Under the pieces are notes generated by a model. The model did no database searches. It had not been told where the DNA came from and saw only the letters and a list, made by a program, of their open reading frames with translations. A program made the translations under genes and the position numbers. Shown piece after piece: positions 32,790-45,189 of a stretch of 64,000 nt of DNA (its first letter is position 1; each line of letters starts with the position of its first letter). The DNA is from Bathynomus jamesi (Eukaryota; Arthropoda; Malacostraca; Isopoda; Cirolanidae): positions 330,501 through 394,500 of the forward strand of contig JAJOZX010001574.1 in assembly GCA_023014485.1 (NCBI GenBank). The letters run 5' to 3'.

Positions 32790-35163
32790 CCTTACCTTAC
32801 CTTACAAAGGTTCCACGTGATGATTTCTCATTTCGCGAAGGTCAAGCGTGTCGCCCCTCCTCTCGAGTTGGCCTGGTGAAGTAGTGAGTTGGATTCTTGC
32901 GCTCTCCACCTCACATAGCCAGGTACGCCCGGCTCATCGGGGATTGTTCTGAGCCAGGCGTCAAGTCTTCTTTTGAAGATTTCCACTGCAACTCCCTTCG
33001 TGTTTCTTAGGTCTTTGGGCAGCTGATTAAATAGTTTTGGTCCTCTCACTACAAAACTATTTTCTTTCAGGGTTAAGGATGTTCCCTGTCTCGCCTTCAA
33101 TTTGGGAATACGACACAGTCTACCGTTTCTACCTTCCACCGTTGTTTGGGGAGTTATGGGATTCAGAGTAAGATTAGGGACTAGTTTCTCCATTATTTTC
33201 CAAGTGTAAATAATGGTGTATCTCTCTCTTCTCCTTTCCAGTGAATATAGGTTTAGTTCTCGTAACCTTTCCCAGTAATTTAGTTCTTTGCACCATTGAT
33301 CTTGGCTGTGAAACTTCTTTGAATCCCCTCCAGCTGTCTAATGTCTTCTTTTTTATATGGGGATGTTAGGACCAAGCAGTATTCCAGTTTGGGTATTATC
33401 AGGGTTTTCAGTAGGGGGATCATTACATTCCTATCCCTTCGTTTAAAAGTTCTCAATATCAGACCCGTTATTCTCTTTGCTCTGTTTACTGCTATCTTAT
33501 TTTGTGTTTCAAATTTCGCATCATCTGTCATTACAACCCCTAAATCTTTTGCTCTGGAATTTCTCTGGACTTCCTGTCCATTTGGGGTATAATATTCCAT
33601 GGACTTTAGGTCTTCTCTTTTCCGTACCGTAATAGCTGAAATTTCTCGGTGTTAAACTTCATATTGTTGTCTTCCGTCCACTTGTAAATTTTGTTTATGT
33701 CGGTTTGTAGAGATCCTATGTCTTCTGGTTTTCGTATTTTTCTACTGATCTTTGTGTCATCTGCAAAGGATGTTACTGTGCTGTCTCTGGTAACGTCCTC
33801 ATCTATGTCAGTTAGCATGATTATGAAGAGTAGTGGAGCTAATACCGTTCCTTGTGGTACTGAGCTGAGGACCTCTGATTCTGATGAAGATACTCCTTGT
33901 ACTGTAACGACTTGCCTCCGCTCACTAAGGAAATTATATATCCATTTCCCTACTTTTCCTGTTATTCCCATATATTTCAGTTTATGTATTATGATTCCAT
34001 GGTCACACTTGTCGAACGCTTTAGCAAAGTCTGTGTATAGTACATCATAGTTTTCATTACTTTCAAGTGAATCAATAATGTTGTTGTAGTGTTCCATTAG
34101 TTGTGACAGGCATGATCTGCCTGACCGAAACCCGTGTTGGTTATCATTGAATTTTTCTGAGTTTCCAAAAAGTCATAGATTTTCTGTCTAACAATTCTTT
34201 CAAATATTTTGGTGAGATGAGATGTAAGCGACACTGGCCTATAGTTTTTGGCCTCGGATCGATCTCCTCCTTTATATATTGGGACGATGTTCGCGCTCTT
34301 CAGGATGCCCGGTATTTCTCCCGTGTTTAATGATCGTCTCCATATCCAGTATAGGGGCTCAGCGATTGCATTCTTGCAGTTTTTGATCAGTGTGGCATTC
34401 CATTTATCCGGTCCTGCCGCTGAGTGTGTTTTTAGTTTCCCTATGACTTGTGCAATATCCTCCGTCGTAAAGTCGAAATCCGTTATACTTTCCCCTTGTG
34501 GTTCTTCTTCAAAGAACGCGTTTCTATCGCATATCAGTTTGTCAGTTTTTGGGATACTGAAAGATGATTCATACTGAGCTTTTAATATTTCAGCTACTTC
34601 TGTTAGATCATCAGATAAATCACTATTCTCATTTTTTAAAGGCCCGATAGTCGCATTGTTTTTCGACTTTCTTTTTGCGAAATTATAGAAGTACTTTGAG
34701 TTAGCCTTTATCGCTTCTATAGCGTCATCTTCTTCTTTTTCTGTATGCTTCTCGATTAGTTCCTCTATGACGACATCGATACTTTGCAGTTTATCATTTA
34801 ATATTTTTCTGATGTTATCTTTACAATTACTTAATTTTGCAGTCACTCTTTTTCTCTTTCGGAACAATGCCCTCTTTTGTCTTTCGAACCTGCTTCTCTT
34901 TCCTCTTTGTTGTATCTTTGGGACGTGTTTTTCCACAATTTCTAACGTCTTCTCCTCTAACGTCATTAGCATCTCTTCCGTTGTCTTGGCCTCGAAAATG
35001 GTTTTCCAATCTATTACTTCCATGCTGGATGTCACCTCTTCCCAGTTTATAGCTTTGGAGTGAAAATTAAAAATTTCGAATTTGCTTCTTTCTGTTGTGC
35101 GTGTTCTTTCCTTTCCTGTTGCCTTTATATTAGTTGTTATTTCAATGATGTTGTGGTCTGATT
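32790..35163 (-). mobile_element. CR1/L2-like LINE, 5'-truncated copy
   Basis: Sister of the LINE at 20438, beginning within ORF2 at about 35163 (equivalent to ~23075 of the other copy). The 3' tail ACCTTACCTTACCTTAC at 32789-32805 has three pentamer steps. Lacks the MITE present in the first copy. Confidence 0.88.
32828..35035 (-). pseudogene. LINE ORF2 linker, RT and carboxyl domain
   Basis: 34097-35035 is a clean 312-codon frame with the linker and the start of RT (SAAGPDKWNATLIKNC, IVPIYKGGDRSEAKNYRPVS). RT continues at 33606-34097 (DFAKAFDKCDHG, VPQGTVLAPLLF, SFADDTKISRK with the catalytic ADD), and the carboxyl part is at 33280-33600 and 32828-33193. Against the sister copy the breaks are three one-base losses: a T-run at ~34155, a T-run at ~33617, and a C near 33292. 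Otherwise well preserved, so this is a fairly young insertion. Confidence 0.87.
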
Positions 35164-35591
35164 TCGAGGAGAGAGTTAATGAAAGCGTTCTGAACTTTAT
35201 TTGAGGAAAATTTTCCTGATCATGTTCGATATCTGGATGCTGGTTCCCACACTGATTAAATTATCAATGTTGAAGATGTTGTTCGGAAAAATACTGACGA
35301 GATTATTGTAACTATTGCTGAAGCTAATTTTATGTTGAAAATATTGTTGATTATAATTCATTTATTTATCAGGATTGTGTTCAAATTGTACAAGAAATGA
35401 TGGAAGTTGATGAGTGATTCTAAAGTTTAAAAAAAATATACCCTTATCAGTAAAAATACCCTCATCAGGGTATGGAGTATTTTTACAAAGCTGTGGACCA
35501 GAAAGCTAAAAACGAAAAATACCGAGTGGGTTAAGCCACGGTCACAACAAAATACATTTCGGGAGAGGAGGTACGGGTAGAGACTACTGGG

Positions 35592-35651
<60 letters not shown>

Positions 35652-35864
35652 CGAATAGAGAAAACAAAGTTTCCACAAATCTAAGTGGGAAATACATTAT
35701 TTTCTAAATAAACCCCAAGAATGAACTTGCGTTAAATAAGTGTATGTCTGTTTGTTCATCGGTCTTCAGCGTTCAGTTCTTTCACTGTCATATATTTTTC
35801 AATAACCTTTTAACGTGTTAATAAATACTCTATGCAGATGTGTTTGTAAGTTCATTGTATGATG

Positions 35865-35934
<70 letters not shown>

Positions 35935-35973
35935 AAATAATAATTGGGGGTGTGGCATCCCCACACTTTTAAT

Positions 35974-36052
<79 letters not shown>

Positions 36053-36053
36053 A
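35164..36053. other. Spacer rich in microsatellites
   Basis: (CA)n-(TA)n at 35594-35649, a (CA)n run at 35869-35911, a short TA run at 35918-35933, and (TA)n at 35978-36046. The 35164-35420 part looks like decayed coding DNA with no recognised family. Confidence 0.6.
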
Positions 36054-36191
36054 AAGGTGTTTCAGGTCGCCCTTAGAAATAAACAAAGGAATATTACAGA
36101 ATTACTATAACAAACTTCAAATACGAAATATCAAATACAAACTACAAATTCCGCCAATTTCCATATTTCTAGGGTCGACCTGAAACACCTT
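36054..36191. mobile_element. Small MITE between TA tracts, 138 bp
   Basis: Terminal inverted repeats AAGGTGTTTCAGGTCG and CGACCTGAAACACCTT; the next bases also mirror (CCTTAGAAATA / TATTTCTAGGG). Non-coding. The surrounding (TA)n hides any TA duplication. Confidence 0.8.
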
Positions 36192-36201
36192 ATATAAACC
36201 A

Positions 36202-36236
<35 letters not shown>

Positions 36237-37507
36237 GAGAAGGTTAGATTAAGGTCATGAGATAGGTTAGATTAAGTTTCGTTATTTTTATTCATTTGTA
36301 TACCAGTTCAGGCTATGTTAGGTTACTATACTCTATATTCAATTTTGTATTTTTAAGTTAGATTAGGTTACTCCATATCTAATTTTCCTAATTTTTCGGG
36401 GGAGTCCCACGCTCTGCTAATACGCAATTTTTATATATCGCAGAATTTTGTATTGTTTTATAAATAAAAAAAAATGCTTTTTTTTTGTTATTTATGCTTT
36501 TTTTCTAATTTCTAAGTAGAGTAGGCCTACTGTTTATCTTGATGGTCATCGTATGTGAACTTATATTAGATAATATAGAAATCGAAATAGAATCGGTAAA
36601 CATTAAATGGAAATTGATAATAAATCGATATCGCGAATGACTAAAAAATTGAAATCGAAAATTAAATCGAAATAGAAATTAGGATCTGAATTCATTTTAA
36701 TTCTCAGCCCCGCATTAACCCTCTCGCCCCACTGTTACTTTATTGATTTTGTTCTGGCTAACGCCAGACGATTTTATTCAGTCTCGGAAATGACTTCCGG
36801 GCCTTAGAGGGTTAATTAAAGTACTTATGACATAGCAAGCTGCGTATATACGAGTATAACCCTCCTTGCGCACCACCTAAAAGAGCTCCACGTACCATCA
36901 GTGGTACGTGTATCACTGATTGGGAATCACTAGTATAGAATTTAGAGGAAGCATTAATGGCTTCTAGACATTTTCTTTGTATTTCGTGCTAGGAAATTTC
37001 TTCCAAAAGGTAATCAATATAATTCATGTATGAAGCTCGTCAGCGGCAAATATAACGGAAGTAGTCTCAGTATTTTTTTTGGGGGGGAAGATGGAGGGGA
37101 GCCTGGTCTTTTCTTTTGAGTTCTATACTCTTCAAATGTGTTGGCAATAAGTTGTCAGCAAAAATGAACTCTCTTTAATTTAAAAGGAAAGGGTTAATAT
37201 TAAATGCATTTTACCCAGGTGAAGTTGTAACTTCAGCAAAAGGATGAGCTTAGTTTATTTCGCCTTCTTCTTAATCTGAATTTTGGATTGAGGTTTCATC
37301 GGGCGAGACAATATGGTGTCAATCCCTCGGACACAACCCAAGAACCTCTCCATTTTGCCGAAACGCTTACAACCATTTCAGTTACATAGAAAATATTTGC
37401 AAGCAAACATAAAAAAACGAATGACGAACGTTTCTCGGTTGAAAACATGTTGCGAAGAATAATTGGGGCTATTTAACTCAGATGAAATATTCTGAATATA
37501 CTGTGTG

Positions 37508-37598
<91 letters not shown>

Positions 37599-37961
37599 AA
37601 ATAAACAATTTTATTATCTTTAGCGTTATCCTTATCATCATCCTTATCATCAGTATCATTATCGTTATTATCATTATCATTATCATTTGGGGAAGCGGAT
37701 CACTACTTCACGAAGTGAGGCACTTTAAAAGCCGAAATTTGAAGTCCGAACCGAGACTCGAACCATATACAGACTGCTCTACCATAAAGCTTTACCAGTT
37801 GATAATTAATTTGTGGCAAAATAACACAAATGTCATATATTTGCTAAAGGTACCGTTTCGCCGAGTTGAAAAACAATTGAATTACTCTTTCTTTTGAAAG
37901 TAAGTTACTCGCCGTTTTAAGCCTTTTTCTCCCTCTGTCTCCCTCTTTAGACGTAATAATG
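36192..37961. other. Non-coding stretch
   Basis: (TA)n at 36201-36232; scattered GGTTAGATTA steps at 36244-36375; a hairpin GTACCATCAGTGGTAC at 36891-36906; a long (TA)n at 37508-37594; a degenerate (ATTATC)n at 37610-37687. Around 37735-37800 a minus-strand GGTTCGAGTCTCGG resembles a tRNA B box, but no tRNA fold fits. Confidence 0.5.
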
Positions 37962-38164
37962 GGATCAAATGTAGAATTCGGACCCCAGCCTTTTTTAGTT
38001 AGCTTTATAAGGCTAACTAACGAAAATATCACGACCTAATCTAACCAATCGTTAGGTTAACTGTACGCCCTTGACGATTGGTTAGGTTAGGTCATGATAT
38101 TTTCGTTAGTTAGCCTTATAAAGCTAACTAAAAAAGGCTGGGGTCCAAATTCTACATTTGATCC
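37962..38164. mobile_element. Palindromic MITE, 203 bp
   Basis: GGATCAAATGTAGAATTCGG at the left, mirrored at the right by a close match ending TTTGATCC. The 8-bp duplication TAATAATG is perfect (37954-37961 and 38165-38172). The inner TTATAAGGCTAACTAACG and AACCAATCG modules are shared with 32018. Confidence 0.95.
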
Positions 38165-38833
38165 TAATAATGAACTTATCATTTGCCATATTTTCGTGTT
38201 AAGCCATTCTGGCTTCCAGACATTACGCCATGTACGAGAATTTTTTCATTCGGCAATTTTTCGGAACAGGAATGCGGACATTACCTTGATCGATTATTCA
38301 TTACGACAAAAAAGACTACAAGAATGAAGTTGAATTTAATGAAGTAGATTCTGTTCCAATCTACGCGAATTAATTTTATGCCATTTCGATTTTGTGGTGG
38401 TAGATGCACTTTTGAATTCATATTAAAAATGACTAACCTGAATTATACAGTTCATATCTTAAATAAAAATTGATCTCACTTAATATGAATTAAAGAGGCA
38501 AACGTAAGGTCGAGCTGTAGGTGCGTGCATAGTTTAGTACTTTATGGTGTTAGACCTTACGCGGGTCGGCTTTCTTCCTCCGCACTAAATAATATTTTGC
38601 CATTCTCAAATGACTCTCAGTATAATTATTATTATAAATAAAACAGTAAAACTTACCGTTGATAATATTAATTAACGGCAATCGTCCGTGTAATTAATAG
38701 TAGAATGTATTCCGTTTCTTCTTTATTGTATTTTTAGATCGATCGTAACTCAACTGTTTAATTTAACGTTAAAGTACGAATGTTAATGTCATATTTGGCG
38801 TAACTGCGAAAGCTAAAATAATATACATTTTAA
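38165..38833. other. Unassigned stretch
   Basis: No ORF, repeat or RNA signature supported. Confidence 0.35.
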
Positions 38834-39037
38834 GGATCACCTGAAGATCAGGGCCCCCAACCTCAATTACCAAATGATATCTTCGTTAAAACTAACGAAA
38901 ATATCACGACTTAACCTAACCAATCGTCAAGGGCGTACAGTTGATTTAACCGGGCATTCAATTTAATTTATTATTATATTTGGTACTGTAAAGCAATAAA
39001 CAAAAATACATGGGGGGTCCTGATCTTCGGGTGATCC
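38834..39037. mobile_element. MITE, 204 bp, rearranged family member
   Basis: GGATCACCTGAAGATCAGGG at the left and its inverse ending GGTGATCC at the right. The 8-bp duplication is CATTTTAA/CATTTTTA (7 of 8). The left inner half carries the TTAACCTAACCAATCGTC module; the right inner half (about 38955-39010) is unrelated AT-rich DNA, so the palindrome is broken. Confidence 0.9.
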
Positions 39038-40107
39038 CATTTTTATATCAGTGATTAGCCGTAACTGAAATATTTTACAAGAATAATATCGACAAACATT
39101 TTGGTTGAGAGAAGAACTGTAAATAAATATTTTTCACGAAATTTCTCCTTTTCATAACAAAGTTAAAATTACCTCACGAAAGTTTCTCTCTTTTATTTAA
39201 AAGTTTTGAATTTTAACTCTTTAAATGAATATTACGAAGTAAATCCCGTCATTCGGAAGACGAGGTTCCGCTCCCAACGGTGAACGAAGTTTGCTTAGCT
39301 TCAAACTGCGTTTATGCAACTATAGTTTAAGTGTTTATTTATCGTTACTTATTTTTTCTATCTTATTTATCTTTCTCGTACTGTACTATATACAGTTATG
39401 CGCAAAAGTCGTGACTCCAGTAACTTTTATTACGACAGACTCGAAGAGACCAAACGTATATATGACAGAGTATACCCCTGAGAACTGTTGTACTCTTTCG
39501 CGGCGTCGTGACTAAATATCTGAGGCTAAATCTTCACAAAATACTGTCTGACGTACGACGTACGTCATTTCCATAAAATGCGAGTGAACTTTAAAATGTC
39601 AAAAATAATAATACCTTTTCGCTTCTCTGATTTACGCGTCATAATTATTTGTTGGTTATTTTAAATAAAAAAAATTGCTGCATAGAAAATTTTCTGACAC
39701 TATTGCCGCTCTTTTCACACTGACTCTTCTTCATAAGTCACACACGATGTATTTACAAATTTTTCTAAAGTTCAAAGTAAAGTGTAATGATTTATAATCA
39801 AGAGTCGCAGTTCGAAATGAGTGGCGATATTGTCAAAAAAAATTTCAGTGCATCAATTTTTTCTCGATTGCCGCAACATTTATTTTAAATAAAAAACGAG
39901 TAATTACTGAGTATAAAACAGAAAAGTTAAAAAGGTTTATTACTTTTATGACACTTTAAAGTTCACTTTTTAATGGTATATTTTTTTTGGTGAAAAAATT
40001 TTAATATGAAACTGAAATTTTAGACTTGAAAATAAATTTATTTTGATTTTATATGTTTTATTCGTGAAAAAGGTTAAAAGTTCGATTTTTTAAATATTAA
40101 AATTATA
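39038..40107. other. AT-rich non-coding stretch
   Basis: Only short random ORFs. Nothing recognised. Confidence 0.4.
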
Positions 40108-40309
40108 CAGTAAGATTGTGACACTAGTGATTTCGTGAAATCTCCGAAATTTTCAGTAATTTTGCGTAATTACTGTTTCACTCAGGCATTTCAGGAAGTT
40201 ACTAATCTAACCTAACTTAACCTGAAGCCCCTGAGTGTAAATACTAGTTTCACAATTTTACTGGATATTTCAGGGATTTCATGAAATCACTAGTTTCACA
40301 ATTTTACTG
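40108..40309. mobile_element. TA-flanked MITE, 202 bp
   Basis: CAGTAAGATTGTGACACTAG at the left; mirrored at the right by CTAGTTTCACAATTTTACTG, extending inward through GATTTCATGAAATC-type palindromes. TA precedes at 40106-40107 and follows at 40310-40311. Confidence 0.88.
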
Positions 40310-40669
40310 TAACATCATATATATACATAACTTATATACCAGTTTATTGTCTTTATCCTTATCCTTATCATTATTGTCATTATCATTATTTACGATGGAA
40401 AATACACAAACCATATTTTAAGGAAGATATGGCTGAGGATTGGCTGAAATTTTTTTACATAGATTGAGTGATTCCAAAATTTCTGAGCAGTTTCCAGGAT
40501 TTGTGTCTAGAATCTGAAAGTCGTCGAAATTAAGAGTTTGTTCACAAAAATTAGTATAATTTTATACAAGAAGAGACTTCATTTTTATTAAATTTAATTC
40601 TGAAAAAAAGAGTAAAATTAGAAAAAAAAAATTCTCCTTCCTTGTTACTACTACTACTACTACTACTAC

Positions 40670-40703
<34 letters not shown>

Positions 40704-41210
40704 TATAATTTCGGGTTGATATTATTGATACTAGTTCACATTCAATTTTTTTGGATTAAACTTCATTGGTGAAGTTCACTTTTTCATAAAATTAAGAAAT
40801 TTTGTTCAAATAATCTTGGTTTTGTGAAGTCGTAAAATCGAGAGAAAACGAAGTAAAACCAAAATGAGACTCGTTGCAGTGATCTGACACTCCAAAATAC
40901 AATTACAAAAGGAGAGAAATAGGGTTACGTATCAAGTACCTTAACTGTTAATCAAAATCCTTTAAACATGCTTGAACTACGCAAACGAAACGTCACAAAT
41001 GAAGAAAACATGAGAAGTTCAATTAATTATTAACAAAATTCTTTCAGTAAAAGAAGAGTGGTGTTGGGTGACGATATGTAGTGGCACCTGCACTGAGGAA
41101 AGCGGGATGAGGGCTTAATCCGTTAATAGCTTTATAATCTCTAAAGGAAAGACAGCCAAGTATAAAAAAAAATTAGTTTTTACGCTAAAAGTTATTCATG
41201 ATTCTTATGT

Positions 41211-41240
<30 letters not shown>
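40310..41240. other. Non-coding stretch with triplet repeats
   Basis: (TTATCC)-like steps at 40350-40392; compound (CTA)n-(ATA)n at 40648-40702; (TA)n at 41215-41240 adjoining the PLE end. Confidence 0.6.
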
Positions 41241-41245
<5 letters not shown>

Positions 41246-41390
41246 AATAAAACCACGAAGGAAAGGAAACACAAAATGGTGCTCAAGCGCTTTCGTCTAA
41301 TGACATCCTCAGGAACACTGAAGTACATAAAAAGGTTAAGCCGATATATAGGTTACAGAAAGAAAAAAAGAAAAAATAAATAACATACAT

Positions 41391-41447
<57 letters not shown>

Positions 41448-41457
41448 CATATACAAA

Positions 41458-41493
<36 letters not shown>

Positions 41494-43470
41494 CAATAAA
41501 CAGAGAACTTTCCTAAACGTTTTCGCAATAGCCTCTCACAATTAAAAAAAGATGGGGAGCTCCATATTACTAAAGCAGACAAGGCTAACACCATAGTTAT
41601 TATGGACAAAGTGGACTACATCGGAAAGATGAACGAGCTTCTCCAGGACCCCGCCACATACACCAAACTTAGGAAGAACCCGCAGGATGACGTCATCAAA
41701 TCATTTAATAGTGGCTTGAAACGCCTTCTCAAAGATCATAAGAACTTAATTCCGCTTTTCATGTCCACTTCACCTGCTCTGCCCTACCTTTACGGTCTTA
41801 TTAAAACCCACAAACCTGGTACCTATGCGCCCTATTATTAGCTCGGTGGGCTCTATTACTTATAAACTCTCCAAATGGCTTGTCAAAGTCTTGTCCCCCA
41901 TTCTCGGAACTATCTCTGATTCACATGTAAAAAATTCCATGGATCTTACGGAAAAATTGAATAATGCACGTACTGAAACTAACGATAAATTGATCAGTTT
42001 TGATGTTTGTTCATTGTTTACAAAAGTGCCGATTGACGACATGCTTCACTTTCTCTCCCAAGAATTACATAAGTATGACCTGCCACTACCTTCACACATT
42101 GTTTTGGAACTCATTAAGCTTTGCATCAAAGACTGTAAATTCACTTTCAATAACGAGTATTATCAACAAGTTTTTGGGATGGCTATGGGCAACCCCTTAT
42201 CGCCCCTCCTCTCCAATATTTATATGGAGTTTTTCGAAATTACCTATATTCCGAGAATCCTGGGGGTTGGCATCCCTTGGTTGCGGTACGTCGACGATAT
42301 TTTGTGTATCTGGCCCATGAATCGTGACCTGGATAGCTTCCTCCTTCAGTTAAATGATCAAGTCCCCTCCATTAAGTTTACTTTAGAAGTTGAGCAAGAC
42401 AATTCAATCCCATTTTTGGATGTGCGTGTACATAGGGAAAGCCCAGGTTTTAAGTTTAGTATCTATCAGAAAACGACAAACAATTTGTCCTACGTACACT
42501 TTTACTCGGGACATGATACCCCCACTAAGAAGGCCATATTTTCATCAATGTTTCTCCGCGCCCTTAGGATCGCCAGTCCGGAATACATCGATGCCGAATT
42601 GGAAAAAATCAACGGTATTGGAAGTGATTTGTGTTATCCATCTGCGTTTATGGAATCTTGTCTCAACAAGGCAAAACGAACTTTCTATCGTGTCAATATT
42701 AACACTCGTACTTTGTCAAAAAATATTTTAGTACTTCCATTTTTCCCGGGCTTTTTAGGGATTGCTAATGTACTTAAACTTTTGGATATTAATGTAGTAT
42801 TTTCATATAACAATATTGTGAAAATATCATAGTCAAAAATAGCCCTACCAATAATTCAGGCATTATCTATAAAATTGGTTGTAAACAATGTGATTCCTTT
42901 TACATAGGTCAGACGGGAAAGGATTTGCACACACGTATAAAACAGCATCAATATTCCGTTAGAACAGGACAGTTGTCCAGTGCCCTTTTTGTCCATTTGT
43001 CAGAGTTAGCCCACTGTATTGATTGGAATAATGCTTCAGTTTTATTCCATTCAAGCAACATTGTTAATAGAAATATTCTTGAGTCTGCCATTATCCAACT
43101 TTCAAATAACTTCAACATAAGCAAAGTTCTTTTTCAACTCGATCCTGTTATTTTGAATTCCTTTCAAACAGATTTAGATAAGAAGGGTAAAACATTAAAT
43201 CTTTGGTAAACTTGTCTTCTACTTTATTAACTTTTAATTTGCATTTTATTTTTTTATATATATCGAAACCTGACCATAGGCAGCAGTGTGTTAAAACCCG
43301 GGCAGAGTTCCAGTATAAATTTGTATTTTTATAATCCATTTGATCTTGTGCTAAAAATCGATATTTTTCCTTACAAATCTGTACGCCTCACTGGTAATCC
43401 TTTAAGGTTTTAATTTTTAATTTTTTAATTTTTTATATTTTTTTTTAAATTTTTACTTCTCTGTTTATTG

Positions 43471-43503
<33 letters not shown>

Positions 43504-43520
43504 TTGTATATATAGATATG

Positions 43521-43575
<55 letters not shown>

Positions 43576-43740
43576 ATGTATGTATGTTATTTATTTTTTT
43601 CTTTTTTCTTTCTGTAACCTATATATAGGCTTAACCTTTTTATGTACTTCAGTGTTCCTGAGGATGTCATTAGACGAAAGCGCTTGAGCACCATTTTGTG
43701 TTTCCTTTCCTTCGTGGTTTTATTCATCATAAATATTTTT
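41241..43740 (+). mobile_element. Penelope-like element, most complete copy, with inverted ends
   Basis: A minus-oriented terminal block (41241-41507) and a plus-oriented one (43453-43740) mirror each other step by step: ATGATGAA terminus, ribozyme-like core, GTTACAGAAAG, (CA)n, (TA)n, (ATAC)n, and the ATAAACAGAG inner edge. Between them lie RT and GIY-YIG coding (41510-43209) and a 3' UTR. PLEs are known for terminal repeats in either direct or inverted arrangement. Confidence 0.9.
41510..43209 (+). pseudogene. Penelope reverse transcriptase plus GIY-YIG endonuclease
   Basis: Starts mid-protein at FPKRFRNSLSQLKKDGE and ITKADKANTIVIMDK. The fingers/palm follow: PYLYGLIKTHKPG, MRPIISSVGSITYKLSKWL, FDVCSLFTKVPID (first catalytic Asp), FGMAMGNPLSPLLSNIYM, and WLRYVDDILCIW (catalytic YVDD) near 42290. 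The thumb/linker runs to about 42830. Then GIY-YIG: IYKIGCKQCDSFYIGQTGKD near 42865-42920 and RIKQHQYSVRTG. Two one-base shifts break it, near 41818 and at an A-run near 42822. The PLE uses telomerase-related RT and a GIY-YIG nickase. A true start is not visible; the amino end may be missing. Confidence 0.9.
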
Positions 43741-43782
43741 CACGTGTTACTTTCGTGAAATAATTTTCATATATATATATGA

Positions 43783-44890
43783 TGAAAATAACCACGAAGG
43801 AAAAAGGAAACAGAATGAAGTGTGATCTGGATGACTTCCTCCTTCAGTTAAATAATCAAGTCCTCTCCATTAAGTTTACTTTAGAAGTGGAACAAAACAA
43901 CTTAATCCCGTTTTTAGACGTGCGTGTATATAGGGAAAGCCCAGGTTTTAAGTTTAGTATTTATCGGAAAAAACAAACAATTTGTCCTACGTACACTTCT
44001 ACTCCGGACCTGACACCCCCATCAAGAAAGTGCTCTTTTCTTCAATTTTTCTCCGCGCTCTTTGGATCGCCAGTCCGGAATACATGGATGCCAATTAAAA
44101 AAACCAACAGTATTGGAAGTGATCTGTGTTACCCACCTGCTTTTTTGGAATCTTGTCTTAACAAGGCAAAACGAACTTTCTATCGTGTGAATAATAACCC
44201 TCGCACTTTGTCGAAGAATATTTTAGTACTTCCATTTTTCCCAGGCTTTTTAGTCATTGCTAATGTACTTAAACTTTTGAATATTAATGTAGTATTTTCA
44301 TATGACAATATTGTAAAAAATATCATAGTAAAAAATAGCCCCACCAATAATTCAGGCATGATCTATAAAATTGGTTGTAAACAATGTGATTCCTTTTACG
44401 CTGGACAGACGGGAAAGGATTTGCACACGCGTATAAAACAGCATCAATATTCCGTTAGAACGGGACAGTCGTCCAGTGTCCTTTTCGTCCATTTGTCAGA
44501 GTTATCCCACTGTGTTGATTGGAATAATGCTTCAATTTTGTTTCACTCAAACAACATTGTTAATAGAAATATTCTTGAGTCTGCCATTATTTAACTTACA
44601 AATAATTTTAACATTAGCCAGGGCCTTTTTTCGCTTGATCCTGTTGTTTTGAATTCGTTCAGAACGGATTTAGACAAGAGGGGCAAAGTGCTAAAACTCT
44701 GGTAGCTTTTTCTTATAAATTTGTATGCTCCTCCTACAATTTTTACTTTTTATTTATTTTTTTTGTGACCTATATATAGTCTCGAACTTGTTATTTATTT
44801 CAGTGTTCCTGAGGATGTCATTAGACGAAAGCGCTTTTTCCTTCGTGTTTATTTTCACCATAAACATTATTCACGTGTTACTTTCGTGAA
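43783..44890 (+). mobile_element. Penelope-like element, 5'-truncated copy with chimeric start
   Basis: Begins with ~35 bp of an inverted terminal block (GATGAAAATAACCACGAAGG) fused directly at about 43818 to RT-end coding (DLDDFLLQLNNQ). The terminal block at 44800-44890 has an intact ribozyme-like core but lacks the sequence that follows it in other copies. Confidence 0.85.
43811..44594 (+). pseudogene. Penelope linker and GIY-YIG region, open but truncated
   Basis: A single open frame in which RT-end, linker and GIY-YIG are joined: FTLEVEQNNLIPFLDV, CYPPAFLESCLNKAKRTFY, IYKIGCKQCDSFYAGQTGKD. It stops at SAII where other copies read SAIIQL: Gln CAA is now TAA. The stretch PTYTSTPDLTPPSRKCSFLQF is out of the ancestral frame, so compensating shifts are present. 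No RT palm. Confidence 0.8.
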
Positions 44891-44898
44891 ATAATTTT

Positions 44899-44899
<1 letters not shown>

Positions 44900-44965
<66 letters not shown>
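44900..44965. repeat. (TA)n microsatellite
   Basis: Lies between the PLE end and the DNA transposon left end; the latter inserted into it. Confidence 0.95.
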
Positions 44966-44969
<4 letters not shown>

Positions 44970-45189
44970 CCGGCCCAGGCTCATAGGGGTGAAAAATAAA
45001 TTTTTTCTTTTCCTAAGTCTCACCCCTGGAATTTGTTATGTGTGTCGATAGGAAGTTTTGAGTGAAGTTTCAGCCGGATTCCCTAATATGTAGTGGTGCC
45101 GACAGACTCTGAAATGTGTAGTTTTTCCGCACCACCCAGGAGGTAACTACAACAGGCGCGTTTTTTTTAAGTGGCATCCCCAATAGGCC

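Noticed and set aside
35830..37686. ORFs made of Tyr-Ile repeats
   Set aside because: Translations of (TA)n and (CA)n microsatellites.
37735..37800. Possible tRNA on the minus strand (B-box-like GGTTCGAGTCTCGG)
   Set aside because: The interval to the A-box-like block is too short and no cloverleaf can be drawn.
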